Assembly (NCBI RefSeq): GCF_003589925.1
Contig: NZ_CP032382.1
Location: 6,386,001-6,450,000 of the forward strand
DNA from: Chryseolinea soli
GTDB taxonomy: Bacteria; Bacteroidota; Bacteroidia; Cytophagales; Cyclobacteriaceae
Length of the DNA: 64,000 nucleotides
Direction: 5' to 3'
This document shows positions 36,066 to 44,526 of the stretch, in pieces; position 1 is the first letter of the stretch; the number at the start of each line of letters is the position of its first letter. A program made the position numbers and the translations under genes. The notes beneath the pieces were generated by a model. It was not told the DNA's origin. It saw only the letters and a list, made by a program, of their open reading frames with translations, and searched no databases.

Positions 36066-36956
36066 TCATTTTTTGAAATTTTCTTTTGCCTTTGCTGCCC
36101 ACTCTTGTTTTACTTTTTCAAAATCCTGCAGGAAGGCTTTGTTCTGAAACAACATGTTCACAAACTGCCGGGCAAAGATCCTTGACGCTTCCGAATCGCT
36201 TGGATAATGAACACCCAGGATCTCGCGGGAGTGTGCCATGTCGTAGGCATCCTTGATGAAGACGTCGGTGAATTCGGGAGCAAGCTCCTGGTAGATATAG
36301 GCATTGATGTAGGAGTTCGCTGCATGACCGCTGGGATAGGCTGCCCAGTCGGTGTCTTGCAGGTTTTTTAAGTCGTGGTCGATAACATAGGGGCGAATGC
36401 GGGCATATTTGAATTTGAGCGACCAGATGAAAAAGCTGGCGTCGCGCCATACCTTGGCCATGAAATCGGCGGTGACCGGCAGGGTTTCGGGATTGAACCA
36501 CGAACCGATGGAGCGGCCAATGTGAAAGAGGTTCCGGCGATAGCGGGCATAGGAAGAATCGCCCGGTTGAATGCGATGGCTATAATACACATCGGCCATG
36601 TAAAGACTCGAGCGAATGTCTTCTTCGGTCCGGTACTTTTGAAGAGCCAGCAAGTAGTTGATCTCTGCCCGCGTTTGTTCGGAGCTGTTGGCGGGTGCAT
36701 CCGGAATTTTGAAATCGTCGACCTTGACGCTGGTCAGGTATTGCGGGGTGAGGCTCATCCTTCTGTCCACCGTCTCCTGATCGGTTATGAATTTTTGTTT
36801 GTCGATGGGTTCTTGTGACGATCGGGCTTTGGGATTGAATTGGAGCAACTGTTTGTAATGACCGCGAATGGGTGTCAACTCGCGGTAGTTACTTTTTTGT
36901 GCGATGGCGATTGCCGGTAGAAGAACGAGTAAGAGAAGTGAATAAACTGTTTTCAT
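36066..36956 (-). CDS. PAP2-family acid phosphatase (secreted)
   Basis: 296 residues with signal peptide (cleaved after AIAQ). The three PAP2 motifs are intact: KFKYARIRP at 181-189, PSGH at 208-211, and SRxxxxxxHYPSD at 243-253. This is the class A non-specific acid phosphatase/PAP2 fold acting in the periplasm on phosphate esters or lipid phosphates. Single gene; a long inverted repeat lies just upstream. Confidence 0.85.
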   Translation of the reverse strand: MKTVYSLLLLVLLPAIAIAQKSNYRELTPIRGHYKQLLQFNPKARSSQEPIDKQKFITDQETVDRRMSLTPQYLTSVKVDDFKIPDAPANSSEQTRAEINYLLALQKYRTEEDIRSSLYMADVYYSHRIQPGDSSYARYRRNLFHIGRSIGSWFNPETLPVTADFMAKVWRDASFFIWSLKFKYARIRPYVIDHDLKNLQDTDWAAYPSGHAANSYINAYIYQELAPEFTDVFIKDAYDMAHSREILGVHYPSDSEASRIFARQFVNMLFQNKAFLQDFEKVKQEWAAKAKENFKK

Positions 36957-36991
36957 GCTTTCGTTTTTGATAGGGAGACGGCGAGGGCTTT

Positions 36992-37045
36992 AAAAAGACG
37001 CAAAAGAAGTTTTAAAAAAGTCGTAAAAAAGATTTGCGTCTTTTT
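36992..37045. repeat. Perfect 13-bp inverted repeat
   Basis: AAAAAGACGCAAA (36992-37004) and TTTGCGTCTTTTT (37033-37045) are exact reverse complements with 28 bases between. Located between the PAP2 gene and the Cys-rich peptide gene. Confidence 0.7.
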
Positions 37046-37112
37046 CCGGGTGACGTCGTCCATAAGGCGAGTGAGAGTTCACTCATCATGTCAAACTAAA
37101 ACAAATAAATGT

Positions 37113-37187
37113 ATGGTAAATCAACATGATCCCGGCGATTGCTGTGGCGATGACTGCTGCGGTGGTCTGATTGGCGGATGCTGCTAA
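37113..37187 (+). CDS. 24-residue peptide with three Cys-Cys pairs
   Basis: The frame begins MVNQHDPGD and continues with Cys at positions 10, 11, 15, 16, 23 and 24, separated by Gly and Asp (CCGDDCCGGLIGGCC). A strong terminator follows the stop after four bases, which argues for a real transcription unit. There is no in-frame stop for at least 60 bases upstream, so a GTG start at 37071 adding 14 residues and two more Cys cannot be excluded. It resembles a metal- or thiol-binding peptide; no family recognised. It lies convergent to the arsenic operon. Confidence 0.5.
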   Translation: MVNQHDPGDCCGDDCCGGLIGGCC

Positions 37188-37191
37188 AACG

Positions 37192-37222
37192 AAAGAGACT
37201 GTCTGAAACGGCAGTCTCTTTT
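37192..37222 (+). terminator. Terminator of the Cys-rich peptide gene
   Basis: Stem AAAGAGACTG with CAGTCTCTTT around a ten-base loop, ending in a short T run. The T run is short, but the stem is perfect. Confidence 0.75.
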
Positions 37223-37414
37223 CATTTATAATCCCTGGGGCTTTCGCACTTTCGCGTTTGTCCACTCACGTTGTTGGCTCTTCCCGCCTTGTCGGTGTTC
37301 CATCGCCAAGTGTAGGGCGGGTTATCCGTAAAATTGACCGATGCATTTTTGATGTTGTTCTTTGCGTGAGACGCTTGGTCGAACGCCATGTGATCGTGTG
37401 AACCCACGCCGCGT

Positions 37415-37437
37415 GTTGTTGGTGGGACACCAACAAC
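37415..37437. repeat. Perfect palindrome GTTGTTGGTG / CACCAACAAC
   Basis: Ten-base arms around GGA. A second small palindrome ATGCCTTAGGCAT lies at 37474-37486. Together they fill part of the 37223-37518 interval, which otherwise holds no supported gene. Confidence 0.6.
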
Positions 37438-37518
37438 GGCGGCTCCCTCCTATTTTTTTGATTGTTGAACTTGATGCCTTAGGCATTCAGATGCCCTTTT
37501 TTGAAGTGCTGCAAGGGT

Positions 37519-38055
37519 TTAACAATGGCATGGGCCGCGGTTCTCACAAACCGTCACGTTGCCATAGGCATCGAGCTTGATGGTATAGTGCTCGTCCATT
37601 TTTCGTTTTAACATTTGCCGTGCGCGCTGAACTCTTGATTTGGCGCCGGAATAAGAAATGTTGAGCCTTTCGGCTAATTGCAGTTGTGAGAGATCCTCCA
37701 GTTCGGTGAGCTCGATGGCCTGGCGGTATTTGGCGGGAAGGGTTAACAGCATCTCTTTCAGACACGACGAGACGCAATCGTTGAGATTGGTGTGGTCGCT
37801 TTCCCAGTCCAGGTCGAGCAGGGTGACGGATTTGTTTTGGCTCCGGAAATAGTCGGTTATCGTGTTTCGGGTGATCTGGTACATCCACGCCGTGATCTTT
37901 TCGGAGTCGTGGAGTTGATCCATGCGGGTATACATCTTTACGAAAACATCTTGCAGGATGTCGTCGGCTACGGCTTTGTCTCTTACGCGACGATGAACAA
38001 AGGCTTTTAATGCCGCTTGGGTTTCAGTCCAGAGAATACTTGCTGGTGCTTTCAT
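37519..38055 (-). CDS. sigZ: ECF-type RNA polymerase sigma factor, SigZ family
   Basis: 178 residues. Region 2 (DDILQDVFVKMYTRMDQL, then WMYQITRNTITDYFR) and region 4 (LPAKYRQAIELTELEDLSQLQLAERLNISYSGAKSRVQRAR) are complete. The C-terminal tail VCENRGPCHC has Cys at 170, 176 and 178, the known SigZ trait. No anti-sigma factor gene is adjacent. Its start lies 32 bases inside the arsO gene, so it is the last gene of the arsenic operon. Confidence 0.88.
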   Translation of the reverse strand: MKAPASILWTETQAALKAFVHRRVRDKAVADDILQDVFVKMYTRMDQLHDSEKITAWMYQITRNTITDYFRSQNKSVTLLDLDWESDHTNLNDCVSSCLKEMLLTLPAKYRQAIELTELEDLSQLQLAERLNISYSGAKSRVQRARQMLKRKMDEHYTIKLDAYGNVTVCENRGPCHC

Positions 38056-39121
38056 AGGATTTGTCTTTACCGATTCCGGAAATGTATTGCACGATTTCTT
38101 CGACAGTGGTTTTTGCAGAACGCCCTACCCCGATCAATGTGGCCGACGCAAAACCGGTCCAGTTTCCATAGCCCACAAACCAAAGGCCCTCTATGGTTTT
38201 GGATCTTGTTCCCTCGGTGGCGGGTCTTTTGTCGTCGGCACCGATATGAAACGATGAGAGGTGTTTGAGCGCCGGGTTGAAGCCGGTACAAAAAATCACC
38301 ACGTCGATCTTCTCCTCTTGTCCATCGGACCACACGATTGAATTTTCCGTGAACCTTTCGAAGGGCCTCCGGCTGGTGAGCACGTTTCTGATCTTGGCGT
38401 CTTTCACCGAATCGACCATAACGATGTCGCCGAGCGAAGGTGCTTTATAGGATACTCCCGCTTTCTGCGCTTCATACATCTGCGTGGCCGCATCGAAAAG
38501 ATAACGACCGTCGATATGATCGGGCAGAAACCTGGGTTCTTTTTGTGTGATCCACAGCGTTTCGGTAGTGAGGGACACTTCTGCCAAAATTTGCGCACCC
38601 GAATTCCCTTCACCCACTACAGCCACTCGCTCGTTGGCAAACTCCACAGGCGAACGATATTGGGCGGAATGCAACACCCGTCCTTTGAACAAATCCTGTC
38701 CTTCTATTTTGGGGATAAACGGGTTAGAAAAAGAACCCGTTGCGTTGACCACGGTTTTTGCAAAGTATGTGCCTTGCGCAGTTTCTATTTTGAATACCTC
38801 ACCCTCCTTCGAAACGTCTGTTACCGAAACCGGGCGCCTCACCTGCAGGTTGTATTTTGACTCATAGTTCGCCAGATACTCGACCACCGCATTTCGCGCC
38901 GGGTACTCACTGCCGCCACCGGTCAGGAGCATGCCGGGCAACGCGCTCCACTGGGCAGGTGAAAACAAGCGCAACGATCTCCAGGTGTGGGGCCATGCGC
39001 CACCGGGCTGTTTTTGGTTATCGAGGATGACATAAGACAAGCCTGTGCGCCGGAGATAATACCCCATCGCCAGGCCACTCTGCCCGCCGCCGATCACCAC
39101 CACGTCAAACGTATTGTCCAT
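38024..39121 (-). CDS. arsO: ArsO-type flavin-dependent monooxygenase
   Basis: 365 residues from ATG 39121, two bases after the acr3 stop (an overlapping TTG at 39127 is the alternative). FAD-binding GGGQSG near the N-terminus, then an NAD(P)H site (VVGEGNSGAQILAEV) and the ending ATLIGVGRSAKTTVEEI. ArsO proteins occur in ars operons; their substrate is not settled. The gene sits between acr3 and sigZ. Confidence 0.88.
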   Translation of the reverse strand: MDNTFDVVVIGGGQSGLAMGYYLRRTGLSYVILDNQKQPGGAWPHTWRSLRLFSPAQWSALPGMLLTGGGSEYPARNAVVEYLANYESKYNLQVRRPVSVTDVSKEGEVFKIETAQGTYFAKTVVNATGSFSNPFIPKIEGQDLFKGRVLHSAQYRSPVEFANERVAVVGEGNSGAQILAEVSLTTETLWITQKEPRFLPDHIDGRYLFDAATQMYEAQKAGVSYKAPSLGDIVMVDSVKDAKIRNVLTSRRPFERFTENSIVWSDGQEEKIDVVIFCTGFNPALKHLSSFHIGADDKRPATEGTRSKTIEGLWFVGYGNWTGFASATLIGVGRSAKTTVEEIVQYISGIGKDKSYESTSKYSLD

Positions 39122-39123
39122 GC

Positions 39124-40167
39124 TCAAACGGCTATTTTATACAATCTTTTCCTGAACCAGAAGGCCAGGTTCACCAGCAGGATCAACGCCGGCACTTCGA
39201 TGAGGGGGCCGATGACCCCGGCAAATGCCTGCCCCGAATTGATCCCAAAAACACCAACGGCTACGGCGATGGCGAGTTCGAAATTGTTGCCCGTGGCCGT
39301 GAACGACACCGAGGCATTCTCCGCGTAGCTGGCTCCCAATCGTTTTGATAAAATAAAACTCAACACGAAGATGATGAGAAAGTAAATCATCAGCGGTATG
39401 GCAATGCGGACCACGTCCAATGGAATATCGACGATCATCTTGCCTTTGAAGCTGAACATGATGACGATGGTGAAGAGCAAGGCCATCAACGTCAATGGGC
39501 TGATCTTAGGGATTACATGTTCTACATACCACGCCTCTCCCTTTATCTTTTTAAAGCTATAGCGTGTCAGAAAACCGGCTACGAACGGCACGCCCAGATA
39601 GAGCAACACGCTCTCTGCGACGTCGCGCATGCTCACGTTTACTACCGATCCTTCCACCCCAAAATAAGGCGGCAGCACCGTGATGAACAACCAGGCAAAT
39701 GCGCTATAGAACAACACTTGAAAGATGCTATTGAGTGCCACCAACCCTGCGGCATACTCTTTATCGCCTTTGGCCAGATCGTTCCAAACCAGCACCATGG
39801 CGATGCAACGGGCGAGACCGATGAGGATGAGGCCCACCATATATTCCGGTTTGTCGCGCAGAAAGATGACAGCGAGCGTGAACATCAGTAACGGCCCCAC
39901 GATCCAATTCAACAACAGGGAAAGGCTGATCACCTTGACGTTGCTGAACACCTTGTCCAGGTGCTCGTACCGGACCTTGGCCAGTGGTGGATACATCATT
40001 ACGATGAGTCCCCCGGCAATGAGCACGTTGGTGGTGCCCACCTGAAAGTGGGCCATGAGCTGCTCGATGGGCAGGAAGTAGCCCAGGGCGATGCCGATCA
40101 CCATGGCCAGAAAAATCCAGAAGGTCAGATAGCGGTCCAGGAATCCAAGTTGCTTTTTATTGCTCAT
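39124..40167 (-). CDS. acr3: ACR3-family arsenite efflux pump
   Basis: 347 residues with ten transmembrane helices. Family stretches: [33 protein letters not shown] (with the conserved Cys of the substrate site) and [21 protein letters not shown]. It expels As(III) from the cytoplasm. Ten bases separate it from arsC upstream. Confidence 0.94.
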   Translation of the reverse strand: MSNKKQLGFLDRYLTFWIFLAMVIGIALGYFLPIEQLMAHFQVGTTNVLIAGGLIVMMYPPLAKVRYEHLDKVFSNVKVISLSLLLNWIVGPLLMFTLAVIFLRDKPEYMVGLILIGLARCIAMVLVWNDLAKGDKEYAAGLVALNSIFQVLFYSAFAWLFITVLPPYFGVEGSVVNVSMRDVAESVLLYLGVPFVAGFLTRYSFKKIKGEAWYVEHVIPKISPLTLMALLFTIVIMFSFKGKMIVDIPLDVVRIAIPLMIYFLIIFVLSFILSKRLGASYAENASVSFTATGNNFELAIAVAVGVFGINSGQAFAGVIGPLIEVPALILLVNLAFWFRKRLYKIAV

Positions 40168-40177
40168 GGCATCGGGG

Positions 40178-40819
40178 TTAGACTTTTATCTGTGAGAATG
40201 CATATAATATCTCCCGGCCGATCTCATGGACCCTTTCTGCATACTTGGCCGCCTCCTGGGGCGTTCCATCAAAGTTTTTTGGGTCGTCGTAGGTCAGGGC
40301 GATTCTCGCTGTGGCTCCTAGCACCACAGGACAATTTTCGTCGGCGTGTGAGCAGGTCATCACGGCCGCGAAGTTGCTGCTTTGATTGAAGGGGTCGTCG
40401 TATTTTTTTGAGAAGGCTCTAATGCCGGGAGCATCAGCGGAAAAGCGCACGTTGTAAACCGGGTTCTCACCGTGGTCAAATTTGTCGATCGAAAATCCGG
40501 CATCCTGCATGGCCTTCACGGCCCTGGGGTTGAAGGCCGTCGCTTCCGTGCCACCCGAAAAGCAAACGACGTTGGGTATACCATAGCGATGTGCAGCGGT
40601 CTGTGCCCATATTTGCGAAAGATGACTTCTCCTTGAATTATGTGTACAAATGAAGTTGAGGTATGCCTTCTGACCTGCGTCGATCTTGTTTTGAACAAAA
40701 GCCGTCAGTTGGTTGAGAATCTGTTTTCGTTCCGGCGGAATCTGATCGAATTCCCGGGTGAGTTGTTCGACAGTTCCTTGTAAGGGAGACAGTAGTGTGG
40801 CGGTTCGCGTCGCTGACAT
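40178..40819 (-). CDS. arsC: Arsenate reductase of the low-molecular-weight phosphatase type
   Basis: 213 residues. The P loop CTHNSRRS at 58-65 follows the CX5R pattern with Cys58 as nucleophile, preceded by a beta strand (YLNFI). The long form with an N-terminal extension is typical of Bacteroidota. It reduces As(V) to As(III) for export by ACR3. Cys residues in [10 protein letters not shown] may act in the thiol relay. Confidence 0.9.
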   Translation of the reverse strand: MSATRTATLLSPLQGTVEQLTREFDQIPPERKQILNQLTAFVQNKIDAGQKAYLNFICTHNSRRSHLSQIWAQTAAHRYGIPNVVCFSGGTEATAFNPRAVKAMQDAGFSIDKFDHGENPVYNVRFSADAPGIRAFSKKYDDPFNQSSNFAAVMTCSHADENCPVVLGATARIALTYDDPKNFDGTPQEAAKYAERVHEIGREILYAFSQIKV

Positions 40820-40831
40820 GGTTATGTATTA

Positions 40832-40845
40832 TTGTAATATTACGG
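40832..40845. promoter_or_regulatory. Candidate second ArsR site upstream of arsC
   Basis: TTGTAATATTACGG resembles the ArsR-promoter sequence CAATATTACG and lies in the 44-base gap between arsR and arsC. Confidence 0.35.
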
Positions 40846-40863
40846 TAGCACTAGTCAAAAAAA

Positions 40864-41193
40864 TCAACAGCAATCGTTCTTCTTTACAAATTTAGAGAAC
40901 ATGTTTATGAAGATGTCTTTGGCTTCTTCCCACACATTCTCGTCGATGCAGTAGTTCACCTTGGGGCCTTCGATCTCTCCTTTTATGATGCCGATCTGTT
41001 TCAATTCTTTGAGGTGTTGATTGATGGTGGATTGTGAAAGCGGGAGCACGTCAACCAGGTCGTTGCAAATACAAGTTTGATTGCTCAACAGGTGTTCCAG
41101 TATGGCTACCCGGGCAGGATGGTCAAAGGCCTTGGCCAGGTTGGCCACCCGGTTCTGACGTTTCTTGAAGAGTTCCGATTTTGTTATTCCCAT
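40864..41193 (-). CDS. arsR: ArsR-family metalloregulator
   Basis: 109 residues from ATG 41193 (MGITKSELFKK); the longer frame to 41427 runs through the promoter and is rejected. Winged helix LVDVLPLSQSTINQHLKELKQIGII with the metal-site candidate Cys pair in QTCICNDLVD, and a terminal CC. It would repress the ars operon until As(III) binds. Confidence 0.9.
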   Translation of the reverse strand: MGITKSELFKKRQNRVANLAKAFDHPARVAILEHLLSNQTCICNDLVDVLPLSQSTINQHLKELKQIGIIKGEIEGPKVNYCIDENVWEEAKDIFINMFSKFVKKNDCC

Positions 41194-41199
41194 ACCGTT

Positions 41200-41219
41200 A
41201 TAACGCAATATTACGTTAT
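41200..41219. promoter_or_regulatory. ArsR operator
   Basis: Inverted repeat ATAACG (41200-41205) / CGTTAT (41214-41219) with spacer CAATATTA, seven bases upstream of the arsR start codon. Confidence 0.65.
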
Positions 41220-41236
41220 CATGTTTAGGAATCCAA
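41206..41236 (-). promoter_or_regulatory. Promoter of the ars operon
   Basis: On the minus strand TAATATTG (41213-41206) is a near match to TAnnTTTG, and TTGG (41236-41233) lies 19 bases upstream. It overlaps the operator. The rest of the interval to 41602 shows nothing. Confidence 0.5.
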
Positions 41237-41602
41237 TTTTTCAGCAATCCTTTTTTGAGTGGTGAATGTTTCAAGGTCATCAAGCGATTATTGAAATAAT
41301 CGTCGGGCCGATATTTCGCAGGATAACATGACCAGGCATCGACCAAAATCAAAACAGGGCCGGGTGCTGGTGTAACGACCGTCATTTTGCAGGGTTGCTT
41401 TACGAACCCTCTTCTGCGTTCAAACAAGCATTATGCCTTTGGACTCAGCTCACTGAAAATACGTAAGTATATTTACTGACTTAACTGTCGTCAACTGTTG
41501 CTTGGACTTCTTGGTATTTATCGTTATCGAAGGCGCAAGCGTTGCCAAGGACCGCAACCAAGAGGATAGCTTTCATCCCGCATAACAACGGGAATCGACG
41601 AC

Positions 41603-41860
41603 TCAAGGGGTGATCCTCTTACTACCGTCTGAATTCAAGTACTCGACGATCTCTTTCTCCAAGTCGGCGAAAACGCGTTGATACTCTAGTTCTCCTTTCA
41701 GATTTTTAATCATATCGTTCTTATAGTTCTCGATCGTCCTCGCGCTAAAGTAGAAATCCTGACACAAGCTTTTAAACTCGTCGTTCGTGTTGTACGCGTT
41801 AAGAATTATTTTCCGATGCTTGGGAAACCGGTCAAGCATGTAAATAATCTCCTCGTTCAT
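41603..41860 (-). CDS. 85-residue protein with LuxR-like helix, unknown function
   Basis: Begins MNEEIIYMLDRFPKHRKI. The stretch FSARTIENYKNDMIKNL resembles the recognition helix of LuxR-type domains, but the protein is too short and divergent for certainty. It has more AT than its neighbours. Divergent from the TPR protein gene. Confidence 0.5.
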   Translation of the reverse strand: MNEEIIYMLDRFPKHRKIILNAYNTNDEFKSLCQDFYFSARTIENYKNDMIKNLKGELEYQRVFADLEKEIVEYLNSDGSKRITP

Positions 41861-42022
41861 AATTTTTTGATAAGAAATATGTACCTTCCCTTCGGTTGTA
41901 TATGCAAGTACCTACGGTTGTATATTCAAAGTGCCTGAACGAATGTAGAGGCTTCCGATGTGAACTATAAGTGAATAACCGTATTTAACAGTAAAACCTG
42001 TTTAGTCGCTAAACCTGACCCG

Positions 42023-43660
42023 ATGTTAAGAGAAGAAGTTTCCATTCAACTTCGTAGAATTCTCAATTCTGCCCCCATCATGAACTCCAGTGTGCTCACG
42101 CAGTTCCTGAATTTCGTCGTGTCTGAAACGCTCGCGGGCCGGAGCGACAGCCTGAAGGAATACACCATCGGTGTGCAGGCCCTGAAGAAGGACGCCGACT
42201 TCAACCCACAGATCGACTCCATCGTACGCATCCATGCCGGCCGGCTGCGGCGCGCGCTCAAGGAGTACTATTATGAGGCCGGCCAGAACGATCCCATCGT
42301 CATCGACATCCCCAAGGGCAGCTATACCCCGGTCTTCTCCTTCAAGTCCGACAAAGACATGATGGTCTTGACCGATCAAAGTCACGACGAGTTCACCAGC
42401 AATCCTCTCGACCCGGAGCTCTCATCGCCGGCCGCACCAGCGGTCACCGTCCAGGATAAACCTACTATCGAGGTACTCCCCTTCAAAAACGTCACCTCGC
42501 AAAAGGAGGTCCAGTTCTTTGCCCGGGGGCTAACCGAATACATGAGTGCGGAGCTCACCCATTTCAGAAACGTGAAGGTCATCACCCCGGACCGTGAACA
42601 ATCTTCCAAGGCACGCGACTTCGTCCTTACGGGAAGTGTTCAGTGGGTGACCGGCCGCATTCGAACCTGGGTACACCTCACGCATTTCGATACACAGGAG
42701 CAGTTGTGGGCGCAGACCTTCGAGCGGCATATCTCCTTCGAAAGCTATTGGGAATTCCAGGAAGAGATCGTGAACCAGGTGTTGGCCGAGATCATGGGAC
42801 TGTACGGGATCCTCTCGCATTTTTACATCAATAAGACCGACAACCTGAGACCGGAAGAACGAACGTCGTACCCGATCCATTACTGGTACTTCCACCTCGT
42901 AAAGAACTTTGATCTGCCCGCCCTTCAACAAGCCAAGCAAGCCTACAGCGACATCGTCCGGAATGACCCGAACAATGCCTTGGCCTATGCCTACCTCAGC
43001 CAGGTCTGCACCAGCGAAAGGGTCCTGGTCAACGTAGGCTTTGAAAGAGGATTGGACGACGGCCTCACCTATGGGCAGCTGTCGCTAAAGCGCGACTCCC
43101 TTTGCCAGGAGGCCTACAAGGCGTTGGCGGCCAACCAGATGTTGCGGGAGCATTACAAAGACGCCGCCCAGCTATTGGAGCAGGGCATACGCATCAACCC
43201 GAAGTCCAACGATTACAAGGCCTTCATGGGCGCGACGCTTATCTACAGTGGATTTTACGAACGCGGCAAAGAGTTGCTGGATGAGGCCTTCCAGCGCGAT
43301 CCATATTTACCCTGGTGGCAGGTGCTGGCCTTTGCCTATTACGCGTTTAACCGTGAACACTACCAGGACGCTATTTTCTGGACCGAACGCATCGAGATGA
43401 CCACCGAAAAGATCTCCATCCTGAAAGCCGCCTCCTACGCCTTCCTCGAAAACTATAGTATGGCTTTCGACGTGTTGTCCATGGATCGCCCGGACTTGCC
43501 TGTCGATCAACTGCTGGACCTGAACCGGCTAAATGTTTTTTTCACCCCTCAAACCCTCGCGCTGCAGGTACGCGAAGGATTAAAGAAACTGATCCAACAC
43601 CAGTCGTCGGGCGTGTTCGGCATCGTACTCATCCTGATCCTGCCTTTCATTTTCTACTGA
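42023..43660 (+). CDS. TPR protein with adenylate-cyclase-type N-terminal domain and TolB/FlgO-like domain
   Basis: 545 residues. Residues about 1-100 match the N-terminal block seen in many Acidobacterial and rhizobial regulators (LKEYTIGVQALKKDADFNPQ, RIHAGRLRRALKEYYYEAG, PKGSYTPVF). Then a TolB/FlgO-like domain (IEVLPFKNVTSQKEVQFFA, about 150-260) and TPR repeats (about 285-480). The last 15 residues are hydrophobic (GVFGIVLILILPFIFY), perhaps a tail anchor. Role unknown; a regulatory or signalling function is inferred from the family. It precedes the sulfatase region. Confidence 0.68.
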   Translation: MLREEVSIQLRRILNSAPIMNSSVLTQFLNFVVSETLAGRSDSLKEYTIGVQALKKDADFNPQIDSIVRIHAGRLRRALKEYYYEAGQNDPIVIDIPKGSYTPVFSFKSDKDMMVLTDQSHDEFTSNPLDPELSSPAAPAVTVQDKPTIEVLPFKNVTSQKEVQFFARGLTEYMSAELTHFRNVKVITPDREQSSKARDFVLTGSVQWVTGRIRTWVHLTHFDTQEQLWAQTFERHISFESYWEFQEEIVNQVLAEIMGLYGILSHFYINKTDNLRPEERTSYPIHYWYFHLVKNFDLPALQQAKQAYSDIVRNDPNNALAYAYLSQVCTSERVLVNVGFERGLDDGLTYGQLSLKRDSLCQEAYKALAANQMLREHYKDAAQLLEQGIRINPKSNDYKAFMGATLIYSGFYERGKELLDEAFQRDPYLPWWQVLAFAYYAFNREHYQDAIFWTERIEMTTEKISILKAASYAFLENYSMAFDVLSMDRPDLPVDQLLDLNRLNVFFTPQTLALQVREGLKKLIQHQSSGVFGIVLILILPFIFY

Positions 43661-43716
43661 TCCCCTTCGGCGGTTTCGGACATCTCCCCTCTTTTTTCAC
43701 GGCAAACCCATACGCT

Positions 43717-43743
43717 GTTTAACGGTGTAACACCGTGTTTAAC
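43717..43743. promoter_or_regulatory. GTTTAAC direct repeats, 20-base spacing
   Basis: GTTTAAC at 43717-43723 and 43737-43743, followed by TATC. The same pair with 10-base spacing occurs at 52180-52196 in front of the second sulfatase, both preceded by TTCACGG. Confidence 0.5.
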
Positions 43744-43867
43744 TATCATTTCTAATCGTGTCATGGTAACTATGTCTCCCGAAGACAGGGCGTTGTGTCA
43801 AGCATACCCTATGCGTTGCGCACGTTTGCCCGTGAATTGAAATGCAGGTTCTACAAAAGATGTTATC

Positions 43868-44515
43868 ATGAAAAGACATTACAAAAAAGGATTCGGTTCC
43901 GTACTGCTTGGGGTCGTCATGTTAAGCTTTGCGGGATGCTATGAACGAGGTGCGGACTACGTCGAGGACTTCGATATTGTCGTGACAAAACATGACACAA
44001 AATTTGACTTCAAAAAGCTTCACACCTATGCCATCCCCGATAAGGTTGTCAAGATCACCGGCAATTTAGTGCAGGGCGATGATCTCGAATTTGTCAGCGA
44101 TGTGTATGCGAAAGTCATCCTGGACAACATCAAGAAAAATCTTGACGCCTACGGTTGGGCGATGGTGGACAAGAATGCCAATCCGGATGTGATCATTCTA
44201 CCTACCTCCATGTCGTCGACCGTGATCTATTACTATTACGACTGGTGGTATTGGGGTTGGTATTATCCCTACGATCCCTGGGGTTGGTATTATCCTTACT
44301 ACCCATACTACGGAGGGTCCTACACTACGGGAAGCCTATTCATCCAGATGACCTACCCCGATGGCATCACAGCCGCCGGCAACATCCCCGTCATTTGGTC
44401 GGGGGTCCTGAATGGACTATTGGAAGGCAGCACGGCCAACATCAACGCCCGTATTGCTACAGGCATCGACCAGGCCTTCACGCAATCGCCCTTTTTAAAA
44501 TTGACCAACAACTAA
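43868..44515 (+). CDS. DUF4136 lipoprotein with aromatic-rich segment
   Basis: 215 residues with lipobox SFAGC. The DUF4136 core is visible (DTKFDFKKLHTYAIPDKV at the start; VIWSGVLNGLLEG and ATGIDQAF near the end). Inserted at about 120-150 is a run made almost wholly of Tyr, Trp, Pro and Gly (e.g. DWWYWGWYYPYDPWGW). Likely periplasmic leaflet lipoprotein of unknown role; first gene of an envelope cluster. Confidence 0.75.
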   Translation: MKRHYKKGFGSVLLGVVMLSFAGCYERGADYVEDFDIVVTKHDTKFDFKKLHTYAIPDKVVKITGNLVQGDDLEFVSDVYAKVILDNIKKNLDAYGWAMVDKNANPDVIILPTSMSSTVIYYYYDWWYWGWYYPYDPWGWYYPYYPYYGGSYTTGSLFIQMTYPDGITAAGNIPVIWSGVLNGLLEGSTANINARIATGIDQAFTQSPFLKLTNN

Positions 44516-44526
44516 AGACATCGACC

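Noticed and set aside
37222..37407. 61-codon minus-strand frame
   Set aside because: Overlaps the terminator of the Cys-rich peptide gene and has no recognisable domain; a remnant cannot be excluded.
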